Assembly: GCA_963704155.1 (NCBI GenBank)
Contig: CAVPHF010000002.1
Coordinates: forward strand, 124,001-188,000
DNA length: 64,000 nucleotides
Direction of reading: 5' to 3'
DNA from: Thiohalocapsa sp963704155
GTDB taxonomy: Bacteria; Pseudomonadota; Gammaproteobacteria; Chromatiales; Chromatiaceae
The position numbers were made by a program, and so were the translations under genes. Shown here piece after piece: positions 55,012 through 64,000 of this stretch (position 1 is the stretch's first letter; the number at the start of each line of letters is the position of its first letter). The notes under the pieces are model-generated. The model was given only the letters and a program-made list of their open reading frames with translations, ran no database searches and was not told the DNA's origin.

Positions 55012-55143
55012 CCTGACGTTTCCCGCCGAGCCATGTTGCGCCTATCGGCGGCCGCATAGAACGCGCATAGAACGCGCATAGGATGCCTGACGTTTGCCGC
55101 CGAGCCATATTGCGCCTATCGGCGACCGCATAGAACGCGCACA
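55012..55143. repeat. Imperfect 74-bp direct duplication at the helicase 3' end
   Basis: Two copies, starting at 55012 and 55086, share CCTGACGTTT-CCGCCGAGCCAT-TTGCGCCTATCGGCG, then CCGCATAGAACGCGC, with about five mismatches. The first copy also has a short tandem ATAGAACGCGC. The stretch overlaps the last codons of the helicase frame and continues downstream, so the natural C-terminus is unclear. Confidence 0.75.
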
Positions 55144-58100
55144 GGATGCGGCGAATGGCTTCAGATTGGCACCCTCGCCAATCGCTGCGCCAATCTTTGC
55201 GAGAAATGGAACATCAATGGCATAGCGCAGGTCGCCGATCTCGATGCGGTCGCGCTTAAATGCGCCTGCGGCGCCGGATTCCGAGGCAAAGCCAGGTCCA
55301 ACGCGAAGCATCATGATCGCGTTGAGGTCCGGGAGGCTGGTCTCTGCGGCATCGAGGGTGGCCATCCGCTCCTTGTGCTCCTGCTCGAGACGCCGGCGGC
55401 GATAGGCCCGTACGGCTGGCAGACCAATCCGGCCAATCGCCTGATCTCGGGCCTCGAAGGCGTAGCGGGCACGTTCACGAGCCTCTTGTAGCCGCGTGCG
55501 GTGCAGCTCCATCAGCTCCTGGATGTGCTGCGCGCCTTGAGCGGTCGCCGCAGTGAGCGACTGGTCCCAATGCGGCGAGTCCGCTGGGGTCAGGGCCTCC
55601 AACATCTCCACGCGCTCGGTGAGCAGGAGATCCCAGATGCGCCGGGCGGTGGGCAGGAAGGCCCGCCCGTCATCGTTGACGAAAATGGGCAGGAAGCGCT
55701 TGCGGCTGAAGGTGTCCGCCGTAGGAGCCCGCTTGCGGGCGACGGCTGCGGCACCTTGCCCAGGCTCATCGCCCGCAAGCGGGCTCCTCGGAAGGTGTCC
55801 GCGGACAGCGAGATCTCCCACAGGGACCAGACGCCGGTGACCGTCTCCGGCAGCCCAGAGATCCGCACCCGCGGAATCGGCTGTCCCGCGACACAACGCG
55901 GCAGCTCGGCCGTCCACCAGGTGCGCGGGCGCGCGCGTCTTCCAGGGTGATCCATTCCAGCTCCGGCCGGGCTTCGGCAGTCCGAGCGTCGAAGCAGGCC
56001 CGCGCCGACTCGCTGCCGTCCAGCCAGCGGATGCGCCAGTGATCTCCATCCTGGACAGCCTCGCCGCCGCGGACGGGGAGACCGGAGGTGATCGTGCGTT
56101 CCAGCCAGAACTGCGCCGGATGATCCCGCCACTGCCGGGCATCCTCCGCAGAGAACCGTTGCCCTTCGGATGGCTCCTCGGCGATCAGATCGTTGCCTTG
56201 GCGCGATTCCGCGACCTTCTCCCGGATCTGCGTCACCACCGCGTCGCACTGCTGGTCGACGGATTCCGGGTCCGTGATCCCTTTGACGAACAGCTCGTCG
56301 AACCAGGGCTCCGCCTCCACCGAGTCCATCACATCCGCGGCCTTGTCCACGCCGAACTCCTTGGCGATCACCGCGAGCTTCTCCTCCAGGACCTGACGCA
56401 CCCGGTACTCCACGGTCTCTTCGAGCACGAAGTTGGTCGCTCGCACCACATGCTGCTGACCGATGCGATCCACGCGGCCGATCCGCTGCTCCATCAGATG
56501 GGCGCATCGGGTTCCAAGGCATGTCGAAGTTGACCACGACATGGCAGAACTGGAGATTCAGGCCCTCGCCGCCGGCGTCGGTCGAGATCAGGATCTGCGC
56601 GTCCTGCGAGAAGGCCAGCTGGGCCTGCGTTCGGGCATCCAGGTCCATGCTGCCGTTGAGCAGTGCGACCGTGAAGCCACGCCCTTCGAGATAGTCCGCC
56701 AACATGCGTTGTGTCGGCACGAACTCGGTGAAGACCAGCACCTTGAGGGTTGGATCGGACTCCTCCTGCTGGAGCCCGTAGATCAGCTCCAGCAGGGCCT
56801 CGGCCTTGGCGTCGGTGCCGGCGGCCTCTGTCTCGCGCGCCAGGTCGAGCAGCATCGCGACCTCGGACTTCTCGCGCGCCAGCCCGTCCAGAGTCTCGAC
56901 GGCAGTCTGCACAGCGATATCGGCCTGAGACTGGCCGTCCAACTCCGCCCATTCCGCCCACTGCTCCGGACTGGGCTGACCGTCGAAGAGCGACGCCTGG
57001 GCCAACGGCGCGTTCAGTGCATCAAGGCGCCTCTCCAGCGTCGTGCGAATCGCCGCCGTGCTCGACGTCACCAGGCGCTGCATCAGGATCATCAGAAATC
57101 CGATATGCCGCTGCTGGGCGGCCATGGCCTGGTTGTAGCCATGGCGCACATAGTCGGTCACCGCCTCGTAGAGACGCTGCTGGGCGGCGTGCCGCGCTTG
57201 CCAGGTCACCGCCTGGAGCCGCGTCATGCGCGGCTTGAACAGCGGCTGCCCCTCGGCATCGATGGCCTCGCGCTTCTCGGTGCGGATCACGAACGGCCGC
57301 ACGCGATCGCGGGTGATGCTGCCCTCGTCCGGGAAGGCCTCCCGATCCAGGAGCTGGATCAAGCGCAGGAAGTGGTCCGTCTTGCCCTGGTGGGGCGTGG
57401 CGGAGAGCAGCAGCAGATAGGGCGCCGCCTCGGCCAGCGCGGCGCCGAGCTTGTAGCGCGCCACCTGCTCGGTGCTGCCGCCGAGGCGATGGGATTCGTC
57501 CACGATCACCAGGTCCCAGGACGCGGCGACCAGGTCCTCGAAGCGCTCCCGGTTGTAGGTCGCCAACCGCTCCAGGCTCCAGCCTCGTCGGCCTTCGAGC
57601 GGCTTGACCGAGTCGATGGAGCAGATGACCTGATCGTGCATCAGCCAGAGGTTGTCGTCGCGCTCCCCAGCCCCGGATCGGTCTCCCGGCGCAGCCGGAG
57701 AGACGAAGGAGCGAAGCGCGGCGAGCTCGGCCGGTTCGATCAACCGGAACGACTCGCCGAAGTGCAGGCGCATCTCCGCCTGCCATTGGCGCACCAGGCT
57801 CTTCGGCGCCACCACCAGCACGCGCCGCACCATCCCGCGCAGCTTCAGCTCCCGCAGGATCAGCCCGGCCTCGATGGTCTTGCCCAGGCCGACCTCGTCC
57901 GCCAGCAGGTAGCGGATGCGCTCCCCGGACCATCGGCCTTGTTCAGGGCATGCAACTGATGGGGCAGGGGCACGACGCTCGACTGGATCGGCGCCAGCAG
58001 CAGGTTGTCTTCCAGCGCATCCAGCAGCTTGGCCGCTGCCGCCGTGTGCAGGATCTCGTTCTCGGTCGGTTCGAGGCTGGCCAGCGGCGCCAGGTCCGAC

Positions 58101-58230
58101 GCCCTGGCGCGGATGATGGCGTCCTTGGTCGGCAGCCAGACCCGAAACACCGTCTCGTTCCAGATCGACTGCCGGTCGATGATCCGGCACGGCGTCGTGT
58201 GGCGAGTGTGCCGGCACCAGTCGCCAACCC
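55042..58230 (-). pseudogene. SNF2-type helicase, BrxHII-like, broken by a REPIN and indels
   Basis: A COG0553-type helicase of about 1,030 codons. Motifs in order: ADEVGLGKTIEAGL (Walker A), LVIVDESHRLGG (DESH), LLSATPHQGKT, STDAGGEGLNLQ, and RIGRVDRIGQ. Frame shifts are seen near 57930, 56505 and 55940. A 71-base insert (55720-55790) holding a REP doublet interrupts the C-terminal part; with one copy of the flanking 12-mer removed, SLSADTF joins SRKRFLPIFVND in frame. The 5' end runs into a REP copy at 58232 beside the RAYT gene, so the original start may be lost. In type 3 BREX this helicase lies between the methylase and pglZ, as here. Confidence 0.88.
55721..55788. repeat. REPIN (REP doublet) inserted in the helicase gene
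   Basis: Two inverted REP copies (GAGCCCGCTTGCGGGC core, 55724-55739, and its reverse complement near 55770-55785) enclose a 26-base spacer and can form a long hairpin. The insert is flanked by GAAGGTGTCCGC at 55708-55719 and 55791-55802. The same REP sequence occurs beside the RAYT gene at 58232 and 58721. Confidence 0.92.
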
Positions 58231-58231
58231 C

Positions 58232-58253
58232 GTAGGAGCCCGCTTGCGGGCGA
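58232..58253. repeat. Single REP copy downstream of the RAYT gene
   Basis: This is an exact copy of the REP arm (GAGCCCGCTTGCGGGC core) at the junction between the RAYT gene and the helicase 5' end. It forms one end of the RAYT cassette. Confidence 0.9.
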
Positions 58254-58263
58254 CCATCCCCGC

Positions 58264-58746
58264 TCATACCCATCGCGCATCCCAATGCGGATAGTCGCGG
58301 ACCGACTGCACCAACCCCGCGCGTACCGGGTTAGCCACCACATACCGCGCCACCGCTCGGAGATCCTCCTCTTCTCGTATCGCGTGGTCATGGAACCCCT
58401 TCTGCCACATCCGCCCGCTCCGGCCAAGAAAGCGATTGATCTCGATCGTGGATCGAGACTTCACGCGCAGAACGAGTCGCGACAGATCGGCCTCCTTCAA
58501 TGCCACAAGCCAGTGCAGATGATCGGGCATGACGACAAACGCCCAGGTCGTCGACCAATCCAAGGCGTCGGCAGCGCGAAGCTCGTGGATCAACAGACGT
58601 GCACACCAGAGATTCCGAAACACAGGCTCTCTTCGTTGCGTTACAGACGTGATCAGATAGACCCGCCCGGTCTCCGACCAGCGCCCCTTGCGCAGATCAC
58701 ACCCGTGCGGTCGGCCCTGGGTAGGAGCCCGCTTGCGGGCGACCAC
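58264..58746 (-). CDS. REP-associated tyrosine transposase (RAYT)
   Basis: Up to 160 residues of the Y1/HUH transposase group that mobilises REP sequences. The HUH motif is VVMPDHLHWLV, and the catalytic Tyr is probably in VARYVVANPVRAGL. LRKGRWSETGRVYLITSVTQRREPVF is the typical N-terminus, and MWQKGFHDHAIREEEDL is characteristic. The open frame begins within a REP copy (VARKRAP is REP-encoded), so the real start is uncertain and lies between there and about 58693. Cognate REPs flank the gene on both sides, the usual RAYT layout. Confidence 0.88.
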   Translation of the reverse strand: MVARKRAPTQGRPHGCDLRKGRWSETGRVYLITSVTQRREPVFRNLWCARLLIHELRAADALDWSTTWAFVVMPDHLHWLVALKEADLSRLVLRVKSRSTIEINRFLGRSGRMWQKGFHDHAIREEEDLRAVARYVVANPVRAGLVQSVRDYPHWDARWV

Positions 58747-58788
58747 TGCGGCTGCAACCGTCGCACCGTCGCCCGCAAGCGGGCTCCA
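58721..58788. repeat. REPIN (REP doublet) upstream of the RAYT gene
   Basis: Two inverted REP arms with a 26-base spacer, the same spacing as the REPIN in the helicase gene. The arms are identical to that copy except at the outer base; the spacers share only the short GCGGCTGC-like stretch. Confidence 0.9.
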
Positions 58789-58806
58789 CGGTCACGCGAC
58801 TCCCGA

Positions 58807-59435
58807 TCAGCGCCGCAGACCATCGCGCAGCTTGCAGAAACTGGGAGACGCGTTGCTCTCGATGTCCATCACCGGACCGATTTCTCGGCCCACTCATGCT
58901 TGAGCTGACCTGGCAGCGGCCAGCCAGCCTTCTTGACCTCGGCGCGCCGCCGGGATAGAAGCGCGTCGCGAGATCTCCCAGGTCCCGCAAACGCTGTCTT
59001 GCACATAGCCTCCAGCGCGCGCGCTTTGCGCGCGGGTAAGCCGTTCGACAGCGCTCGCGGTCGCCCAGATACCATGCCTCGACTTCCTCGATGGCCAGCC
59101 GAAACAGCGTCCTCGACGCCATCTCCATTCGTCAGCCAGCGCTTCAGCTCCGCGAGGAAGCGGCGCAGTCGCTTGCGGTCAGCATCCAGGACAACCACGA
59201 CCGCATCGATACCGGGTGTCTTGGCGTAGCCGCGCAGAATCTTCGGCAGCTGGTCCAGCAAGATGCGCTTCGCCGGGTCGGCCGTCGTCTTCAGGCCACG
59301 CGGAATGCGACCGATCCCCTTGTAGGAGTGCAGCCGCCAAGTGTGTGGCTCGCCCTGCGTACCGAGAATGCGCGGCAACAAGCAATTGAGCAGCTGCTCT
59401 CCGGAGCTGTCTTCGACCAGTATCTCGATGTGCAT
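58807..59435 (-). pseudogene. DUF4276 (Toprim-like) protein, frameshifted
   Basis: A DUF4276-type protein of about 205 codons. The N-terminus is HIEILVEDSSGEQLLNCLLPRIL (Toprim-like E in VEDSSGE). The middle has DAVVVVLDADRKR, then LFRLAIEEVEAWYLGDRE in a second frame. The end, KKAGWPLPGQLKHEWAEK and MDIESNASPSFCKLRDGLRR, needs a third shift to its TGA at 58807. Shifts lie near 59125, 59040 and 58885. DUF4276 genes usually follow an AAA ATPase gene and are predicted to form an OLD-like nuclease; here the ATPase gene ends 2 bases before this start. Confidence 0.82.
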
Positions 59436-59437
59436 CC

Positions 59438-60676
59438 TTACCTCGCGTCGAGATAGTCGCTGTACCAGAGACCGCCCAGCGGCAAGCCCTCGGCGACCAG
59501 ATTCCTGACGTCATCGAGGTCGGACGCGCGTTGAATGTACGAGTAGCCGTCTTCGCCCTTTTCGAGTACCCAGACCTCCTCAGGCGCCAACGCGTCGACG
59601 AAGTAGGGCTGGTGGGTCGTCACGAAGATCTGCGGAGCGCCTTTCTTGCCCGTGGCATGGGCGCGAAACTCTTCGGCAAGCGCCTCCAAGCAGCTTGTGA
59701 TAGAGCCCGTTCTCCGGCTCCTCGATACAGATGAACGGTGGTGGGTCGGGGTCCTCCAGCATCAGCAGGTAGGCGAAGATTTTCAGCGTCCCGTCCGACA
59801 TCTGCTGGGCGAAGAAGGGATCTTCGAAAGCGCCGTCGTTGAAGCGCAACAGCACCCGTTTGTCCTCCGTGACATGGGTATCGATCTTGGCGATGCCGGG
59901 GATCTTGGCCGCAATGCCGCTGACAGAATGGCCTTGAACCTTGCCTTGTGCTCCCGCTCCATGAACTGCACGACGTTGCCGATGTTGTCGCCATGGATGT
60001 TCAGGTGCCGTTGCGGACCGGCACTGGGCAGTCCGCGGGCGGCGTCCGGATGGAAATAGGACAAATACCAGCCCTTCAGGAAATCTCGGAAGCGCTTGAT
60101 GCGCGGGTGCTCTCGTCAAGGTGCCCGAGCGTGGCGATACCCAGTTGCCGCAGTTCGGTCAGCTCGACTTCCTCCTGGGCGCGACCTTGCCTCATCTTCG
60201 ACCTCCACGGCTTCCTCGCCCGCCCAGACCATGCCTTTACCATGGTGCAGACGCAGGAACGGATAGGGGCGCCCGTACTTCTGTCCCTTTGCGCGCGCTG
60301 CTTGAGAACCTCGGACTCGACGAACGGCCGTCCGGTGTCGTCCAGTGCGATCGCCAGCTCGTAGGTGATCGGACGCTCGTTCGGTGCCTCGCGGTAGAAG
60401 ACCTCGAACCGCATCGGGCCTCGGTCGAGCCCATCGAACGCAGCCGCTCGAAGCCCCCACGTTGCTTCATGTCGCAGGCCGACTCCACATCCGAGGTAAG
60501 ACAGTCCGCGACGAAGCCGAAGGCGTCGAAGAGCGTGCTCTTGCCACTACCGTTCTTGCCGATCACGACCGTGAACGGGGTCAGCGGTTCGATCTTGGCG
60601 ACCGCCAGAGAGTCGGCCGACGGCACATCCCGCAAAGCGCGATAATTCTGAACGCGAAACCTTCGATCAATGCCAT
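59438..60676 (-). pseudogene. AAA ATPase (SMC/OLD-like), frameshifted, partner of DUF4276
   Basis: An ABC-type AAA ATPase of about 410 codons. The Walker A is VVIGKNGSGKSTLFDAFGF, the signature region AQQMSDGTLKIFAYLL, and the Walker B ICIEEPENGLY, with the C-terminal QIFVTTHQPYFVDAL. The pieces lie in different frames; shifts occur near 60660 (just after ATG), 60430, 60220, 60085, 59930 and 59690. It ends at 59438 and DUF4276 starts at 59435. Such pairs resemble a split OLD nuclease used in phage defence; the exact function is not established. Confidence 0.82.
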
Positions 60677-60741
60677 GGCGATTGTCCTGAACGTTTGGGC
60701 GCGACTGACTGGGATGGTGTTGCCGGCCGTCCTTGAACAAG

Positions 60742-60992
60742 CTAGTCGCCCCAGGCTTCCCGATTCGCGGCGATCTCGCGCTCCATCCGGTCCGGATCAC
60801 CGGGCTCTGCGCTGGCGAATTCAGCGCTATCGAGGACGCTAGCAGTGCCTCTGCTGAACCACGCTTCGGGGCTGTCTCGTCGATGGGCGCAGGATGGTCA
60901 CCACGGCCCGCGACCGCTGCGCCAGATGCACCGGCTCCAGCAGGGTCACCTGTTCCGTCCGGACTGATTTCGGCTTCGATGGCTTGCAGCAT
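60742..60992 (-). pseudogene. Antitoxin-like small gene, frameshifted
   Basis: This begins 20 bases after the methylase stop with a GGAGG site and ATG 60992. It reads MLQAIEAEISPDG, then, after a one-base shift, QVTLLEPVHLAQRSRAVVTIL. The end EFASAEPGDPDRMEREIAAN and REAWGD with TAG at 60742 is in another frame. The short N-terminal beta strand (xGxVxLLEPVxL) and C-terminal acidic helix resemble small antitoxins that pair with PIN toxins; no PIN gene is next to it. The leader and first codons resemble those before pglZ at 54034. Confidence 0.6.
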
Positions 60993-61012
60993 AGTTGCCT
61001 CCGTTGGGCGGT

Positions 61013-63810
61013 TTAGCCGCCCGTCTCGCTCAGTGTCAGCGCTTGGTCGTACCAGAGCAGCAGCTTCTCGTCTTCCTGGAGCGCCACCTCGGGGATCTTG
61101 CCGGCGACCTTGATGATGGTCTGGAGGTCCTTCTGCGACCAAGCCGCCTTGAAGCCGGCGCGTAGGACCTCGAGGCGGAACTCCTTGAGCCGCCGGCCGG
61201 TGTGGGTCCGGTAGGTCTCGAACTCCTTCAGCAGCGATCTTCTCCCGCCGCCTCTCCAGGTCCGCCGCCTTGTTCGGGTCCGGCACGTACCAGCGCTCCT
61301 TGGCCTTGGCCATCAGGCGCGGGTCGTCCTTGTCCAGGCCGCGGTAGTCGTGGAAGTTCTTCGACAGGTAGTTGCTGATCTGGGTCGGCACCGGGCCGGT
61401 GCCCTCGTAGCGCAGGAAGTTGTCTTCCAGCAGCGCCGTCAGCTCGGGCTTCTCCTCGTGCTTGCGCCAGCCGGCGCCGAGCTGGGTGATGAACTCGGGA
61501 TGGACCTCCTGGTAGGTCGAGGGACGCTTCTTCAGGAAGTCCGTCAGCCAGTCGATGGCGCTGCGCTCGTCGGAGACGAACAGCTCCATCTGCGGTGCCT
61601 GCGCCGACCTGGGCGCGCTTCTTGTCGTACTCGCCGACCTGCTCGGGCAGGAAGACCATGCCGTCCCGCTCGGGGAAGTCGCGCTGCTGCAAGCCTGCGA
61701 GGAACTCGTCGCTGGACAGCGGGACCGGGATAGTCGTGGCGCACGAACCAGGCGACCATGCGGTCGTAGACGCGCCGCGGGTCCCGCTCGACGATCTGCT
61801 CCAGCTCGCCGTCCCGGTGCTTGGTCACCGGCAGTTGCCGCAGATGCGTCTCCACGAAGTCCCAGGCGGACTCGGGGCTGGCGCCGCGTTCGGCGAGGCG
61901 CTGCTCCAGGCCGCCGTTGGGCTTGTAGACCGAGATCACCAGGTCCTGCTTGACGGCGGTGGTCGAGGTGACCTGGCGGTAGCTGCCCTGCTTCTTGTCC
62001 AGCGCCGTGACCTCGGCGACCACGAAGCCCGCCTGCTGCAGCGCCACCTGGATGGCGTTCCAGACGCTCGCCCGGCTGTTGGAGAAGACCACCGTCATCC
62101 AGCGGCCGGGCTTCAGCACGCGGTGATACTCCGCGAAGCAGCGCTGCATCAGGTGCTGGTACTCGGGCAGCGCCTTCTTCTTGAAGCGGTCGATGATCGC
62201 CTCGGGCTGGGCGTCGGTGGTCACGCCATGCCAGGACTCGACCAGGAAGTTCAGGTCGGCGTAGTAGATGTTCTCGCCGAAGGGTGGGTCGGTGAAGATG
62301 TAGTCGATGCTGTCGTCGGGCAGCGGCAGCCGTGCCGCGGTGCCCGTGTTGATCGCCGCACGTCTCGTTGCTGGCGATCGACAGCCTCGAAACGCCTTTG
62401 CGAGACGCTTCAGCTTGCCGCTCAAGGATGTACCAAGGGCTGCATTCGGCGTTCTGCGATGCAACGTAGTAGACGCCGGTCAAGTACTGGTTGACCTGCG
62501 AGAAATGCCGTTGCGGCTGATATCGATTCAGCACCGAGCATGCCCCAGATCGCCTGCTCGACCAAGAACAGCAGCATCTCCCGAATTCGCGCGTCGGGCC
62601 ATGCTCGTTGGCCTTTTGCCACAGCAGCGCCAGCGCCTGGGCGGCGCGGGGCAGGAAGAAGTGATGGATGTGGGTGAATCCCTTCGGCTCGATCCGCGAC
62701 GCCGTGGGACATGTGCATCGATCGGGAATCGCGATCGTCGGCACATCCGGCGGCAGCGGCATGCGCCTCGATCTTGGCAAGCAGCGCCAGATCGTCCGCG
62801 TCCGGCACCTTCTCGTAGCGCGTTCTTGCCGACCGCGTAGACGATCAGCGCCGGTGCGACGCTTGACGCGTCTGCCATCGTGCTCGCCGGTGGCCTGGAT
62901 CGATGCGGGTCTCCAGCACGCCGCTCCAGCCTGTCCTTGTTCAGCTCCGCGCCACAATGCGGACAGGGAAAGCGTCTCCTGGACGCGCTTGCGTCTTCGG
63001 ATCAAGCGCCTCGTCGACGAAGTTGACCTCGCCGGCACATTCTGGGCAGGTGAAGATCTCGCTCCAGACCGTGTACTCGATCCGCCCCTTGGTCTTGCCA
63101 TCCGTGTGCAGGGTCTCGTACATCCAGCCGATCTCTTGATCGACCTCCTTGAGCAGCTGCTTGCCCGCCTTGGCAAAGGCATCGACATCGAACGGCAGGT
63201 TGTAGTTGGCGGCGATGAAGGTGGCCGCCGGGGACAGGTCGTTGAGGATGACCCGCCGCGCGCCCCACTTGGGCGCCGGCTTGCCCTGCTGCTTCCACTC
63301 CAGCTCCAGCCCATGACGGTAGACCGCCGGTGCGGACCCGCACCACTGCGCCGCCACACCGGTCATGCCGGAGCCGGCGAAGCCGTCCAGCACGATGTCG
63401 CCCGGCTCCGTGTAGTGCAGGATCGACGGCACGATGGCCAGGTGCGGCACCTTGGTGTGGTAGGCGTGCGCCTTGTAGAGCTGGTCGGTCTTGCCCACCG
63501 ACACGTCGATCGCCAGCGGCTCCCGGCTGTAGCTCTCGGACGGGTCATAGGGCTTGCCGTAGCACGCGACGAAGTCCGCGAGCCAGGGATTCGGGCACGC
63601 GGTGTAGTAGGGCGGATCGGACATCGCGAGGATCGCCTCGTCCGTCCCCTGCGGAAACCCCTCCTGATTCCGGAACTCCGGGTCCTTGAGCTTCTCGGCC
63701 AGCAGCTTCAGAAAGTGCTCGCGGCGGGCGTCGTCGTTCGGGAAGGTCTGGCCGAGGCATTCGACGGGGCCGGACGAGCGCGATTCCGGCATGTTTAGAA
63801 GATCGTTCAT
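61013..63810 (-). pseudogene. Adenine-specific DNA methylase, COG1743/PglX-like, many frameshifts
   Basis: A methylase of about 930 codons. The N-terminal piece (63810-62960) is intact: SDPPYYTACPNPWLADFV (motif IV-like DPPY), VLDGFAGSGMTGVA (SAM-binding motif I), and a zinc ribbon CPECAGEVN with a later CPHCGAEL. A second DPPFGENIYYADLN follows near 62285. The C-terminus reads LTDFLKKRPSTYQEVHPEFI ... KLLLWYDQALTLSETGG at TAA 61013. Between about 62960 and 62340 at least six shifts occur, with more near 61700, 61600 and 61235. In type 3 BREX this gene (pglXI) modifies host DNA and precedes the helicase and pglZ. Confidence 0.85.
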
Positions 63811-64000
63811 GTGTCAGATCCTTTCCTGTGCTCTCTCCATCGGGGCTCCGTCTTCAGAGTGCGTCCGGCCTGTTGCAGGAATCGACTCACGCGCAGCACG
63901 GATCACGCCCGTTGTTTTGAGCAGCCTATGCGGCATTCCATTGCCCGGAGAGGCAGTAAGACCATTTCTTTATGCGCAAATCTATGCGTGCTCACTTGGA

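Noticed and set aside
51253..63810. A DISARM system
   Set aside because: DISARM has no PglZ. The PglZ domain with a COG1743 methylase and an SNF2 helicase fits BREX type 3 better.

Overview
The window (about 64 kb, high GC) looks like a chromosome segment of a purple sulfur bacterium of the Chromatiaceae type. This is inferred from gene content: a class III PHA synthase pair (phaE, phaC) with PhaR, a RuBisCO-like protein of the photosynthetic-sulfur-bacterium type, two inorganic-carbon uptake systems (SbtA/SbtB and DabA/DabB), a K+-insensitive H+-pyrophosphatase with a PPi-type phosphofructokinase, and UbiU/UbiV for oxygen-independent ubiquinone synthesis. No photosynthesis or sulfur-oxidation gene lies in the window, so the assignment rests on family resemblance.

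Layout. 1-5.8 kb: a gene-free stretch with DnaA-box-like sites, two carotenoid cleavage oxygenases around an HNH nuclease, a glycosyltransferase and a cupin. 5.9-12.8 kb: housekeeping genes (rpsT, murJ, ribF) and the PHA locus. 12.8-15.6 kb: a minus-strand operon of YjbQ, RuBisCO-like protein and a metallophosphoesterase. 15.9-19.4 kb: yhcC, ubiU-ubiV and a PEBP protein. 20-26.2 kb: a sulfatase, an alpha/beta hydrolase divergent from an AraC regulator, an IS91 remnant and a DUF900 lipoprotein. 26.8-34.7 kb: the carbon-uptake region (small exported protein, sbtB, sbtA, a gene-poor stretch with a MITE-like inverted repeat, dabB, dabA). 34.9-43.4 kb: a PDC sensor protein, a PhoD-like phosphatase, a tandem universal stress protein, murF, and a LysR gene divergent from a badly frameshifted ilvD. 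44.5-51 kb: pyrophosphate genes (pfp, hppA, ppa), lemA with a GIDE-domain protein, and DUF1810.

51.2-63.8 kb is a minus-strand defence island. It reads, in transcription order: COG1743-type adenine methylase (PglX-like), antitoxin-like gene, AAA ATPase, DUF4276, RAYT transposase, SNF2 helicase (BrxHII-like), MNT nucleotidyltransferase, HEPN protein, methylase fragment, PglZ, and a possible BrxA-position protein. The methylase-helicase-PglZ order matches type 3 BREX; brxF and brxC would lie beyond the right edge. Nearly every large gene here is broken by small indels. The helicase also carries a complete REP doublet (REPIN) flanked by a 12-bp direct repeat whose removal restores the reading frame exactly, and the matching RAYT with further REP copies sits just upstream of that gene.

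Frameshifts are not confined to the island: ilvD has about six, and two exported proteins (the sulfatase and the DUF900 lipoprotein) have signal peptides one frame off. Either this genome is eroding or the consensus holds indel errors; the broken genes are described as the sequence stands.
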